Origin: Clostridia bacterium
Lineage (GTDB): Bacteria > Bacillota > Clostridia > UBA1212
DNA: 64,000 bases
Assembly (NCBI GenBank): GCA_017461545.1
Contig: JAFTXP010000007.1
Coordinates: forward strand, 1 to 64,000
Direction: 5' to 3'
Below the pieces are notes generated by a model. The model was given only the letters and a program-made list of their open reading frames with translations, was not told the DNA's origin and did not search any database. Both the position numbers and the translations under genes were made by a program. This document shows positions 35,336 to 44,318 of this stretch, piece after piece (position 1 is the stretch's first letter; every line of letters begins with the position of its first letter).

Positions 35336-35920
35336 TTACTGCATTATGGCATACTCGTTTTCATCTTTCGAAAATGAACCAGCGTTTGCTTTCCATTCTC
35401 CGTCCTCACTGCTGTATTTTACAGAGTATTCTTCTATCACAATCGCCGCAGTTTCTTCGGCGCCGTCACCGTAAATGTCCTGTATTTTTGATACGTCAAT
35501 ATAAAATCCGTCAAACTCACTTACAACATTTCTCGGGAAAGGAAGGTAATCTGCATATTCATCAGTAAACTCAAAGAAACAACTTGAACTGTCTGCATCT
35601 TCCGAAATACGGTATGTTCCTCTCACTGCAAATGAACCGGTAAATTTTATTTCCACATCCAAAAGTGTTCCGTCTTCATATTTCTTTATATCAGCACTCG
35701 TTACCGTAAATACGGAAATCTTGTCACCCGCTTTTATCGTGTCAATATCAAAGCCGGCAGTTGTTATATCGGTATCGTTTCCGATCTCCGGAGTCGGTGT
35801 CAATGTAGGTGTCACAGCCGCAACAGTTTCAACAGGTTTGTCTTTCTCTACATGGCAGCCGCATATAAAACATGTCGCTGTTATAAACACAATCAACAAC
35901 GCCGTAAATTTTTTACCCAT
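35336..35920 (-). CDS. Lipoprotein of unknown function
   Basis: The 194-residue lipoprotein has a signal peptide, a lipobox ending at Cys22 (ICGC), a short Thr/Pro-rich linker (TPTLTPTP) and a compact beta-rich domain. It is tandem with nothing obvious; the rluD gene is upstream. I do not recognise the family. Lgt and LspA, both encoded here, would process it. Confidence 0.65.
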   Translation of the reverse strand: MGKKFTALLIVFITATCFICGCHVEKDKPVETVAAVTPTLTPTPEIGNDTDITTAGFDIDTIKAGDKISVFTVTSADIKKYEDGTLLDVEIKFTGSFAVRGTYRISEDADSSSCFFEFTDEYADYLPFPRNVVSEFDGFYIDVSKIQDIYGDGAEETAAIVIEEYSVKYSSEDGEWKANAGSFSKDENEYAIMQ

Positions 35921-35998
35921 AATATTTACCTCCGTAATATCATACAGATTTTAGTTCTCCGTCAAGCACTTTTTATATTAACATATTTTTCTCAATTA

Positions 35999-36958
35999 TC
36001 AATGGACATATCCGCCTCTCAGCTTCGAAAGAAGACTTTCAAAATCATCAGGAAGAGGCGCAGAGAATGAAACTTTTTCTTCTGTCGCCGGATGTGAAAA
36101 CTCAATTCTGCCGGCATGGAGCGCCTGACCTGTCATCCCTCTGGGATTTTTAATTCCGTACACCGGATCACCGGTAACAGGATGACCGATATATGACATG
36201 TGGACTCTTATCTGGTGCGTCCTTCCTGTCTCAAGTCTGCACTCAACAAATGTGCACTTTTCAAATCTCTCAAGAACCTTAAAATGTGTAACAGCACTTT
36301 TTCCGTTTTTTATATTTACACACATTTTCTTTCTGTCTGTCGGATGCCTGCCTACGGGAGCATCCACTGTTCCGGTATTTTCTTTTATAACACCTTCTAC
36401 AATCGCATAATATGTTCTTGCAACATCATGAACTTTAAGCTGCTCAGCCAGACTGTGATGCGCCTTATTATTTTTTGCAACAACCAAAAGTCCTGTTGTG
36501 TCTTTATCAATTCTGTGAACTATCCCGGGTCTTTTTACACCGTTTATATCCGAAAGTTCTCCGCAATGGTACATAAGAGCATTTACCAAAGTTCCGCTGT
36601 AATTTCCGGGGGCGGGATGAACAACCATTCCCCGAGGCTTGTTTATCACAACAACATCTTTATCTTCATAAATAATGTCAAGCGGAATATTTTCAGCAAG
36701 AACATCCGGTTCTTTAGGCTCTGTATACACAACAGAAATCAAATCGCCGCATCTGACTTTGTAATTACTTTTAACAGCTTTTCCGTTCAAAGATACTTCG
36801 CCGTTTTCGATGAGTTTCTGTACAGCGCTTCTGCTTAATTCAGGAAAATCCTCTGAATCTTCATCGGTATCGATGTTACCTGGAACGGCCGCTGTTATAT
36901 ATGCATCTATCCTTTTTCCCTCATCATCTTTTTCTACTGTAATCGTTATCTCTTGCAT
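35999..36958 (-). CDS. RluD-type rRNA pseudouridine synthase
   Basis: This RluA/RluD-family enzyme (319 residues) has an N-terminal S4 RNA-binding domain (about 15-90) and the catalytic motif GIVHRIDKDTTGLLV with the catalytic Asp. It probably modifies 23S rRNA helix 69 if it is the RluD member, but the paralogue cannot be fixed by eye. It follows lspA by 3 bases, the conserved lspA-rluD pair of Firmicutes. Confidence 0.88.
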   Translation of the reverse strand: MQEITITVEKDDEGKRIDAYITAAVPGNIDTDEDSEDFPELSRSAVQKLIENGEVSLNGKAVKSNYKVRCGDLISVVYTEPKEPDVLAENIPLDIIYEDKDVVVINKPRGMVVHPAPGNYSGTLVNALMYHCGELSDINGVKRPGIVHRIDKDTTGLLVVAKNNKAHHSLAEQLKVHDVARTYYAIVEGVIKENTGTVDAPVGRHPTDRKKMCVNIKNGKSAVTHFKVLERFEKCTFVECRLETGRTHQIRVHMSYIGHPVTGDPVYGIKNPRGMTGQALHAGRIEFSHPATEEKVSFSAPLPDDFESLLSKLRGGYVH

Positions 36959-36961
36959 ATT

Positions 36962-37525
36962 TTATTTCCTGTCAGAATCTTCTCCGTCTTTTTTGTCACT
37001 TAAAAGTCTTCCGACCAATGTACTTTCTTCAAACATCGGAGTTTTGCAAAAAATCACACATAAAATCAGACCTATACATCCCGAAACCACGCAAATATCA
37101 GCTAAATTAAAAGCAGGAAAGCTGTAGCCGAAAAGGTTATAGAAATTTAAATAGTCGATTACGTATCCAAGCCTTATTCTGTCAATGACATTTCCAACGG
37201 CACCGCTGAGAACCAAAACAAGTGAGATGTTTGAAAGTGTAGCTTTTGAACAGATAATTAAATATACAAAAACAACACACGCTGTAATCGTTAAAGCCGT
37301 CAAAACCCATGTATAATCAGACATAAGTCCCCATGCACCGCCTGTGTTATGCCAATGTACAATACTGAAAAAGTTATCAATCACCGGAATTGATTCGATT
37401 GAATACTCGATGTTTTTATCTACTATAATCTTTATCATCTGATCAAAAAAAATGAGCAATGCCGCCGTCACAGCGTTTATCGCAAGTATTATTTTCTTTC
37501 TCTTATCAAAAAAATTCTTTGCCAT
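36962..37525 (-). CDS. lspA: Lipoprotein signal peptidase
   Basis: This aspartic membrane protease (187 residues, four hydrophobic segments) removes the signal peptide of diacylated prolipoproteins after Lgt. Catalytic Asp residues are in GNVIDR and FNLADI. HNTGGAWG in the first half is the conserved NxGxAW block. The C-terminal tail is charged. Confidence 0.93.
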   Translation of the reverse strand: MAKNFFDKRKKIILAINAVTAALLIFFDQMIKIIVDKNIEYSIESIPVIDNFFSIVHWHNTGGAWGLMSDYTWVLTALTITACVVFVYLIICSKATLSNISLVLVLSGAVGNVIDRIRLGYVIDYLNFYNLFGYSFPAFNLADICVVSGCIGLILCVIFCKTPMFEESTLVGRLLSDKKDGEDSDRK

Positions 37526-37590
37526 ATATATCTTCCCTTGTTTTTCCTCTATATTATGCCGAGATATTTAAAATATCATTTTATCCGAAT

Positions 37591-39189
37591 TTATTCAATG
37601 TACCATTTATCAGCATCTGCAAATATATCCCACGAATACAAACCGTTTTCTGTAACACCGTGTAAATTGCTGCTCATAACTATTGTCTGTCCTTTTATAT
37701 ACAAACCGCATATAGGCAGACTGTCTTTAAGCATATCTGAAATTTTCCCGTAAATCTCAATTATACTCTCATAATCCTCCGCAGTTTTTGCGGAATCTAT
37801 CAAAGCGTCAATTTCTTTATCGGAAAAAGAATTTATATTGAGTTTCGCACCGGTTTTAAATATACTTTCAAAATCTATACGGGAAGATAACGAAATCTGA
37901 GCCATTAAAACAGAATATGTTCCGTTTTTTAAAGCAAGACTGTATTCTTCCGTATCACAGAAATTCAGAGTAACCGATATTCCCGATTTTTCCAAATCTT
38001 TTTCCATTCGCTCAGAAGCTAAAAGAAATTCGGTGTCATCTGCCGGAACGACACATACGATATCTATTACCGCCCCGTTTTTCGCCCAGAATCCCGACTC
38101 GTTTTTGGAATAACCGGCAGCTTTCATAAATTCGTCTCCTGCTGCGCTGTCTGAATTTTCTGACGCTCCGTCACCGTACACCAGAAAATTTCCTTTCGCG
38201 ACAGGCAAAACAGCGGCGCTTGCATTTCCCGAAGCTGCCGCATTTATCAGACCGCCTCTGTCAAGGTAAGAATTAATCGCTTTTCTTACATTTGCATCTT
38301 TTACAGCAGCATAACTACCCTCTCCGCTCAGGTTAAAGTACATCAAAGTAAACAAATCCCCCGCAATATTACTGTTGCAGACAGCTTCCTTAATGTTTTC
38401 AGATTTTATTACACCGTCATATACAACAGAGAAGTCAGACTCAGCTTTATATTTTTCAGTTTCTGTCGCATATGTTGTTATTTCTATCGAATCAATATAC
38501 GGTTTGTCTCCGTAATATCCGTTAAACCTGTCAAGGTATATTTTATTCTGTGAACTTTTAATATAATTAAACGAATACATTCCGCTTCCGACAGGCATCG
38601 AACCGATTGTGTTTATATTCTCCGTCTTTAATACGGGAAATGACATCATAAGAGGAAGCACGGAACACGGCTCATTACATGAGATCAATACCGTCATTGC
38701 ATCTTGCGCCTTAAAAGTTTTTATATACTTTACATTATCGGCATAAATGCCGCCTTTTGTCTTTATATAATTAATTGTAGAAACAACATCTTCCGCATCT
38801 ATCGTTCCGCCGTCATGCCAGCTTATGCCCTGCCTCAGTTTAAAAGTCCATGTCATACAACCGTCACTGCTCTCCCAACTCTCCGCAATCTCAGGTTCCG
38901 GTTTTCCGCTGTGGTCAAGTGCGACAAAACTCGAATAAACAAGTGACATGTATTGTTTAATGTCCTCGCTGTTTGTTGTGAGCGGATTGAGGGAATCATA
39001 CGCCAAAGCTGCAAGTCTCAGAACACCTCCGTAGGAAGGTTCCGAAACAGTTGTATCCTCGGCAACCGGAGTTGCCTCCTGCGGCTCAAAAGTATCGTCA
39101 GCGACAGACTGTTCTCCGCTGCAAGAAGTAAATGAAATTAACATCACTAAAGTTAACATCATCAATAATACTCTGTATGTCTTTTTCAC
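37591..39189 (-). CDS. Family 5 extracellular solute-binding lipoprotein (oligopeptide-type)
   Basis: This is a substrate-binding protein of the peptide/nickel ABC class (SBP_bac_5), 532 residues. The signal peptide ends at the lipobox FTSC with Cys23, then a linker. The conserved region TWTFKLRQGISWHDG begins the ligand fold, and the typical TYATETEKYKA and ATNPLA-like segments follow. No permease or ATPase gene is next to it, so it is either an orphan binding protein or serves a transporter elsewhere. It probably shares a transcript with pgeF upstream. Confidence 0.82.
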   Translation of the reverse strand: MKKTYRVLLMMLTLVMLISFTSCSGEQSVADDTFEPQEATPVAEDTTVSEPSYGGVLRLAALAYDSLNPLTTNSEDIKQYMSLVYSSFVALDHSGKPEPEIAESWESSDGCMTWTFKLRQGISWHDGGTIDAEDVVSTINYIKTKGGIYADNVKYIKTFKAQDAMTVLISCNEPCSVLPLMMSFPVLKTENINTIGSMPVGSGMYSFNYIKSSQNKIYLDRFNGYYGDKPYIDSIEITTYATETEKYKAESDFSVVYDGVIKSENIKEAVCNSNIAGDLFTLMYFNLSGEGSYAAVKDANVRKAINSYLDRGGLINAAASGNASAAVLPVAKGNFLVYGDGASENSDSAAGDEFMKAAGYSKNESGFWAKNGAVIDIVCVVPADDTEFLLASERMEKDLEKSGISVTLNFCDTEEYSLALKNGTYSVLMAQISLSSRIDFESIFKTGAKLNINSFSDKEIDALIDSAKTAEDYESIIEIYGKISDMLKDSLPICGLYIKGQTIVMSSNLHGVTENGLYSWDIFADADKWYIE

Positions 39190-39248
39190 TTCATTTCCTC
39201 CCTTAATTATCCTGAATAATTACGCAGTAAAAAATTACGCTGCTTCTA

Positions 39249-40088
39249 TTATTTTAACATAATAAATCCGGACATTGCTCCGGTTTTTCCGTGTTCTCTC
39301 CTGTGAGAAAAATATTTGTCACGGTTTTCTTCACAACAGGTACAAACTCCGCTTCTGATAATATTGCCGGGTAAGACACCTGCCGCAATCAAAGTTTTAT
39401 AAACGATTCCGGGTAATGATATATACCATTTGCCCTTTCTTGTCAAATCAGGACGGCAAACACTCAAGTCATCAGTAAATTCTTTGCCGAATTCTTCAGC
39501 AAATGCCTCATATACGTCATCGGATGCCTCAAAACAGTTCTGACATATGCCCGGACCTATAACTGCAATAATGTCCTCAGGTTTTGAACCGTAATTTTCA
39601 ACCATAGCAACAACCGCATTCCTCGAAATTCTCGCATGCGTGCTTCTCCATCCCGAATGTATCATACCTATGCAACAAGCTTTTTCGTCGTACAGAAAAA
39701 CGGGAATACAGTCTCCGTGAATTGTAGCAAGCGTCACACCCTTTATATTTGTGACCATGGCATCGTATCCTTCGTCAAAAGACTCACGGCTTACTCCTTT
39801 TCCCCGGTCCTCCTCCGTAACAACCCTGACCTTTCCGCCGTGTACCTGAGGAACCATCGTAACACTGTCAAAATCAACCCCCGCAGCTTCTGCAACTCTT
39901 TTTATATTTTCTGACACGTTTTTGCGGTTTTCCTCCCGCTTAAAACTCATATTAAGCGACTCACATCCGCCGCCCGACACGCCGCCTGCTCTCGTTGTAA
40001 AGCAGTGCACAATATTTTTCTTTTCAGAAAGTGCATCAAACTTCAAGAGCTCAACACCGTTTATACTGTCTTTTTCATAACGGAACAT
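39249..40088 (-). CDS. pgeF: Peptidoglycan editing factor, YfiH/PgeF (multicopper-like fold)
   Basis: This 279-residue laccase-domain protein corrects peptidoglycan precursors (replaces L-Ser at position 1). Metal-binding motifs are visible: HGDCIPVFLYD, GMIHSGWRST and GPGICQNCFE. The start is ATG 40088, with AAGGAG 7 bases before it. Confidence 0.86.
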   Translation of the reverse strand: MFRYEKDSINGVELLKFDALSEKKNIVHCFTTRAGGVSGGGCESLNMSFKREENRKNVSENIKRVAEAAGVDFDSVTMVPQVHGGKVRVVTEEDRGKGVSRESFDEGYDAMVTNIKGVTLATIHGDCIPVFLYDEKACCIGMIHSGWRSTHARISRNAVVAMVENYGSKPEDIIAVIGPGICQNCFEASDDVYEAFAEEFGKEFTDDLSVCRPDLTRKGKWYISLPGIVYKTLIAAGVLPGNIIRSGVCTCCEENRDKYFSHRREHGKTGAMSGFIMLK

Positions 40089-40183
40089 CAGATAACTCCT
40101 TAAACTCACAAAGAATACAATTTTCTCTATAGTATAATATCAAGCGACTCAATTTACAACTTTTTCGCACATTCAAAATATGT

Positions 40184-40230
40184 GCGAAGCCGCCGCCCCA
40201 CAGATACGAAAGGGCGGCGGCTTCGCTTTT
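40184..40230 (-). terminator. Strong terminator after spoVS
   Basis: GC-rich arms GCGAAGCCGCCGCCC (40184-40198) and GGGCGGCGGCTTCGC (40212-40226) form a perfect 15-bp stem, with T-rich sequence on each side, in the minus-strand path about 65 bases after the spoVS stop. Confidence 0.85.
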
Positions 40231-40292
40231 CAAATACTAAAGATTATCCGATGCCGAATGAGCTGCATCAGATTTTTGTTTTTCGCAACCGA

Positions 40293-40577
40293 TTACATAG
40301 CATAGAGTCTTGTCTGTCTCGGCTCAACTACAAGTCGAATAGCCGTGCGTTCCTCACCGTCAATAAAAATGTCGGTAAATGCAGGTATACATACAAGCTC
40401 AATACCTGCGGGAGCAAGAAAGCCCCTTGAAATTGCGACAGCTTTTACAGCCTGATTTAATGCTCCGGCTCCTATAGCCTGAATTTCGGCTCCACCTGAT
40501 TCTCTGACAACGCCCGCAAGCGCGCCTGCAACTGAATTTGGGTTTGATCTTGCTGAAACTTTTAAAACATCCATCAT
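40293..40577 (-). CDS. spoVS: Stage V sporulation protein S
   Basis: This small Alba-like DNA-binding protein (94 residues) acts in spore coat and cortex stages. It is nearly identical to the family pattern: LKVSARSNPNSVAGALAG, QAIGAGALNQAVKA and FTDIFIDGEERTAIRL. The ribosome site GGAGG precedes two ATGs; translation may start one codon later. Confidence 0.95.
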   Translation of the reverse strand: MMDVLKVSARSNPNSVAGALAGVVRESGGAEIQAIGAGALNQAVKAVAISRGFLAPAGIELVCIPAFTDIFIDGEERTAIRLVVEPRQTRLYAM

Positions 40578-40675
40578 TAATTACCTCCAAAGTTTAATTT
40601 CAATGACGAAAGTCTACCACCTGCTGTCCTGATTTTCATTAATTTATGCATTATTTCCCAAACGTCTACATGATA

Positions 40676-40714
40676 AAAAGCGAAAGAAACCCTTTAAATA
40701 AAGCATTTCTTTCG
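40676..40714 (-). terminator. Terminator of ymdB
   Basis: GCGAAAGAAA (40680-40689) pairs with TTTCTTTCGC (40705-40714), followed on the minus strand by TTTTTATC. It sits about 90 bases past the ymdB stop. Confidence 0.8.
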
Positions 40715-40801
40715 CTCAAAAAATTTTCATTTCCGAGTAAAAAACTGAAATTATTTCCCGGATAATCCGATATTTTAGCTGCAAATATATCATGAATAAA
40801 A

Positions 40802-41584
40802 TTATTCGGATATCTGAATTTTTTCTATTGAAACAGCTTTCAGACTGCCTCCTTCGGTCTCAATAACTACACCGCACATTATAGCTTTGCCTTCGGCAGG
40901 TTCAAAACGTTTAGGCATTCCGGTGATAAACTTCTCCAAAACCTGTGCGCGTTTCATTCCTATTACACCTGCTCTTGTACCGGTCATCCCTGCATCCGTT
41001 ATGTAAGCCGTTCCGCCCGGTAAAACAGTATCATCAGCGGTTTGAACGTGTGTATGTGTTCCTATTACAGCAGAAACCCTTCCCTCCAAATAGTACGCCA
41101 TCGCAATTTTCTCAGAGGTAGCTTCTGCGTGAAAATCAACTATGATTGCATCAGCTCCGCCGTATTCTTTTTCTATACTTTCAAGACATTTGTCGGCACA
41201 AATAAAAGGATTATCACAGGGCTCCATCGAAACACGGCCTAAGAGATTTATTATCGCAATTTTTCCGAACAACGTATCTACAACGTCAAAGCCTCTTCCC
41301 GGAAGTCCCTCAGAATAATTTGCAGGTCTTATCACAGGATAATCATCAATAAAATTCAGCAGGTCACCGTTTCCCCAGGTGTGATTACCCATAGTTATGA
41401 AATCAACGCCTGCACCGTACAGTGTGTCAGCAGCCGACATCGACATACCTCTTCCGTGTGACGCATTTTCAGCATTTGCTATACAAAAATCTATTTTATA
41501 TTGTTCTCTTACTTCGTCTAATTTGTTCTCGATAATTCTTCTTCCCGGAACACCGAAAATATCGCCTATAAAAAGTATCCTCAT
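40802..41584 (-). CDS. ymdB: YmdB family cyclic-nucleotide phosphodiesterase
   Basis: This calcineurin-like metallophosphoesterase (260 residues) is of the TIGR00282/YmdB type, reported to hydrolyse 2',3'-cNMP and influence biofilm and sporulation choices in Bacillus. Metal motifs are MRILFIGDIFGVPGR, ENASHGRGM, GNHTWGN and GTHTHVQTADD. The rnY-ymdB pairing of Bacillus is not seen here; instead the CPBP protease gene overlaps it by 4 bases. Confidence 0.92.
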   Translation of the reverse strand: MRILFIGDIFGVPGRRIIENKLDEVREQYKIDFCIANAENASHGRGMSMSAADTLYGAGVDFITMGNHTWGNGDLLNFIDDYPVIRPANYSEGLPGRGFDVVDTLFGKIAIINLLGRVSMEPCDNPFICADKCLESIEKEYGGADAIIVDFHAEATSEKIAMAYYLEGRVSAVIGTHTHVQTADDTVLPGGTAYITDAGMTGTRAGVIGMKRAQVLEKFITGMPKRFEPAEGKAIMCGVVIETEGGSLKAVSIEKIQISE

Positions 41585-42432
41585 TCGTTTGTTTCCTTAT
41601 CTTTTTTTATTTTTTCTGAAAAAACATGCTCTGCTCCGTAAAACACCACAGCAAGTGCCACAGTTCCGACTACAAATTTCATAAATGCCGGAGTGCTGCC
41701 CATCAGCGCAGTCAAAATGTTTGACATATTAAATCCGCAGTGAGCGAGAAAGGCACACCAAAATGATTTTCCTTTCAGTCTGAAATATGAAAATACAAGC
41801 GCAGCGGCAAATGTATACAATCCTTGCAGTATATTACCGTGTATGACTCCGAATATCACGGCAGGGATTATTACCGCAGCTGCGGTATTCCAGTTCTTTT
41901 TGATAAATCCCATCATCCCGCCGCGAAATACAAATTCTTCAAGCAGCGGAGCTGAAATGAATATTGAAATTATTACTAAAAGAGGGTTTCCCGACGTTAC
42001 AGCGCCGACCGCCTCGTCGTTTGCTTCGTTCCACGCCTCCGGAACAGGCAGCATAGTAATCAGGCATGATAATGATACCCCGGTAAATATTCCTCCGAAA
42101 TATGACAGCCAAGCAAAGCCTTTTTGCGGCTTCCTCATACCCAATATATTCTTTGCATCAAGACCTTTGAAAAGGAAAATCAATGCAACGATACCTATGA
42201 CCAAAACGGTTGTTATGATATTCATCAAACCGTTTAAGGAATACAGCTTATTTACGAGCAAGTCATACTGCTCTTCTGTCAAACCGCTTTCGCTTGTTAT
42301 ATATGACGGATAATACCGCAAAATGACTGCCAGCTCCGTTACAAAGCTGACAGCCATACTTACAACATAATATAAAATGAAAAATCCGAATCCCGCAACG
42401 AGACCTCTGATGATCTTTTTTAATTTATTCAT
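41581..42432 (-). CDS. CPBP family intramembrane metalloprotease
   Basis: This multi-pass protein (283 residues) of the CAAX-protease-like/bacteriocin-processing (ABI) family has motif 1 SAPLLEEFVFRGG (EExxxR), motif 2 FGVIHGN and motif 3 FLAHCGFN. These residues bind zinc and act on peptide bonds in or near the membrane. Its substrate is unknown. The start is ATG 42432, although no strong ribosome site is seen and a TTG 12 bases earlier is possible. Confidence 0.83.
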   Translation of the reverse strand: MNKLKKIIRGLVAGFGFFILYYVVSMAVSFVTELAVILRYYPSYITSESGLTEEQYDLLVNKLYSLNGLMNIITTVLVIGIVALIFLFKGLDAKNILGMRKPQKGFAWLSYFGGIFTGVSLSCLITMLPVPEAWNEANDEAVGAVTSGNPLLVIISIFISAPLLEEFVFRGGMMGFIKKNWNTAAAVIIPAVIFGVIHGNILQGLYTFAAALVFSYFRLKGKSFWCAFLAHCGFNMSNILTALMGSTPAFMKFVVGTVALAVVFYGAEHVFSEKIKKDKETNE

Positions 42433-42461
42433 TAAATAATCCAATCCAAACGATTAATTAA

Positions 42462-43157
42462 TTATTCGTGAAACTTACCTACTACTTCGCCCTGCTTTTT
42501 GTAAATACTGTTCGGCTTTACATATCCTCTTACAGAGGACAAAGGATAGATGTTTGTATTTCTTCCTATAATGGTGCCTGGATTTAACACACTGCCGCAG
42601 CCGACTTCTACATTGTCTCCGATCATTGCACCGAATTTTTTAAGTCCTGTCTCAACATATTCTCTCTGACCGTCTTCGTTTTCGTACTTTAGTACAACAA
42701 GTTTTTTGTCAGATTTTACATTGGATGTGATAGATCCGGCACCCATATGCGATTTATATCCGAGAATAGCGTCTCCGACATAATTGTAATGAGGAACCTG
42801 AACATTATCAAAAAGTACAACATTCTTGAGTTCTGTCGAGTTACCTACTACCGAATTTGCTCCGACTATCGCATTACCGCGGATAAATGCACAATGTCTT
42901 ACCTCTGCACCTGCACATATAATGGCAGGACCGTTAATATAAGCAGTCGGATATACTGTAGCCTGTTTTGATACCCAAATGTCCTCTCCGCGTTTTTCAT
43001 ATTCGTCTTCTGGAAGTGTTGCACCGAGTTTCTTTATAAAAGAACCTATTTCAGGAAGAACCTCCCACGGATAAACCTTACCCTCAAAGAGATCTGCCGC
43101 GATAGTTTTAGTTAAATCATAAAGTTCTGAAATTTTTAAATTTGAATAATCACCCAT
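42462..43157 (-). CDS. Left-handed beta-helix acyltransferase-like protein (GlmU C-terminal type)
   Basis: The 231 residues start with a helical segment, then hexapeptide repeats such as VYPTAYINGPAIICAGAEV, FIRGNAIVGANSVVGN and GDNVEVGCGSVLNPGTIIG. The overall layout matches the UDP-GlcNAc pyrophosphorylase-related group, but the nucleotidyltransferase domain is absent. It probably uses an acyl-CoA or a nucleotide sugar; the exact reaction is unknown. Confidence 0.7.
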   Translation of the reverse strand: MGDYSNLKISELYDLTKTIAADLFEGKVYPWEVLPEIGSFIKKLGATLPEDEYEKRGEDIWVSKQATVYPTAYINGPAIICAGAEVRHCAFIRGNAIVGANSVVGNSTELKNVVLFDNVQVPHYNYVGDAILGYKSHMGAGSITSNVKSDKKLVVLKYENEDGQREYVETGLKKFGAMIGDNVEVGCGSVLNPGTIIGRNTNIYPLSSVRGYVKPNSIYKKQGEVVGKFHE

Positions 43158-43231
43158 TTTACAACCTCCGAATTTAATAATTTTTTACAATATATGATAT
43201 TTCGGTATATTTTTATGTTTATCACCGAAAA

Positions 43232-43606
43232 TCATTCCCATTCTTTTCCGTATATTTTATTTGCCTTGCGAATTGCAAGAAAAACTGCAAGAACAAGACT
43301 CAGTATACATGTAATCGGAATGGCCCATTTGAAAAATGCGCTCTCCGATTTATTCTGACCGGCAGCAGCACCGTTATTCTGTTCTGTATCCGCAGAATTC
43401 TCCGTTTGGGCTGTGCTGTCCTGCGAGCCGGTATCCGAAGTAACCACGCTGTTATTATCATCCTCTTCCGCAGCTGAAACGGAAAATGAACTTTCGCATA
43501 AGGTACCGTTATACAAAAAATTGCTTCCCGCAAAAAAGCAAGAACACACAATCAAAAACATGGCAATTACAAAAACAATTCCTGTTTTTTCTATAATTTT
43601 TCTCAA
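43232..43606 (-). CDS. Small secreted single-anchor protein of unknown function
   Basis: The 124 residues have an N-terminal hydrophobic signal, an exterior region rich in Asp, Asn, Ser, Gln and Ala (about 45-90), a second hydrophobic segment (about 93-113) and a short basic end. The layout resembles small membrane-anchored cell-surface peptides; no family is recognised. Confidence 0.5.
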   Translation of the reverse strand: MRKIIEKTGIVFVIAMFLIVCSCFFAGSNFLYNGTLCESSFSVSAAEEDDNNSVVTSDTGSQDSTAQTENSADTEQNNGAAAGQNKSESAFFKWAIPITCILSLVLAVFLAIRKANKIYGKEWE

Positions 43607-43710
43607 ATCCGATACCTCCCTTTAAATCAATTTAAAACAGCTTTTAAATATTTTATCACATCATTTTTATGCGTACAAGAAATTCAACAAATATTTTGTC
43701 AGGCAATTTA

Positions 43711-44286
43711 TTATTTTTTCTTCTTGTTTGCCATGCTCGAAGACCTTTTTTCTGCCGTGAATATATAGTACCCGTCGATTTCGTTTACTTTTACTCCCCC
43801 GAACACTGATGTCAGCTTATTTCTATACCAATCAAGGCGTTTTGTTACCATGTACATACGGCCGCCGACCTTGAGGCGGTTGAAACCTTTTTCTATAAAC
43901 ATTTTAGCGACAGAAAAATCGGTGTGATACGGTGGGTTTGAAAGAATCGCATCGAAACCTGCCCTGTCTAAATTTTCGTAACCGTTGCTCTCAATTATAT
44001 TGATTTCGGGGAAACCGTTTATTGCAGCATTCTGTCTTGCACATTCAAGCGCATCTGCATTTATATCGAGCATATAGATGTTCTCTTCAGCGGTAAAATG
44101 AGCCGCCCATATCCCGACGGTTCCGTATCCGCATCCGAGATCAAGTACGGTCTCATTATCATTTATCCGGCAAACGGAAAGCATTGCAAGCGTGCCGCGA
44201 TCCGCGCTTTTAGGCGAAAAGCACTTATCGCTTGTTATAAACTCACATTCAATGCCGCATATATTTTCTTTAAATCTGTATTCCAT
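43711..44286 (-). CDS. Class I methyltransferase, RsmC-like
   Basis: The 191-residue methyltransferase has the SAM-binding DLGCGYGTVGIWAA and the catalytic-type motif SNPPYH (NPPY), typical of small-subunit rRNA guanine-N2 or related amine methyltransferases. It has only one Rossmann domain, unlike E. coli RsmC with two. Its exact target base is not known. Confidence 0.75.
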   Translation of the reverse strand: MEYRFKENICGIECEFITSDKCFSPKSADRGTLAMLSVCRINDNETVLDLGCGYGTVGIWAAHFTAEENIYMLDINADALECARQNAAINGFPEINIIESNGYENLDRAGFDAILSNPPYHTDFSVAKMFIEKGFNRLKVGGRMYMVTKRLDWYRNKLTSVFGGVKVNEIDGYYIFTAEKRSSSMANKKKK

Positions 44287-44318
44287 AATATTTACCTTTA
44301 CCCGGACTTCTGAATGAT

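Noticed and set aside
36200-36838. Open frame of 212 codons on the plus strand
   Set aside because: It is antisense to the pseudouridine synthase gene and without recognisable motifs.
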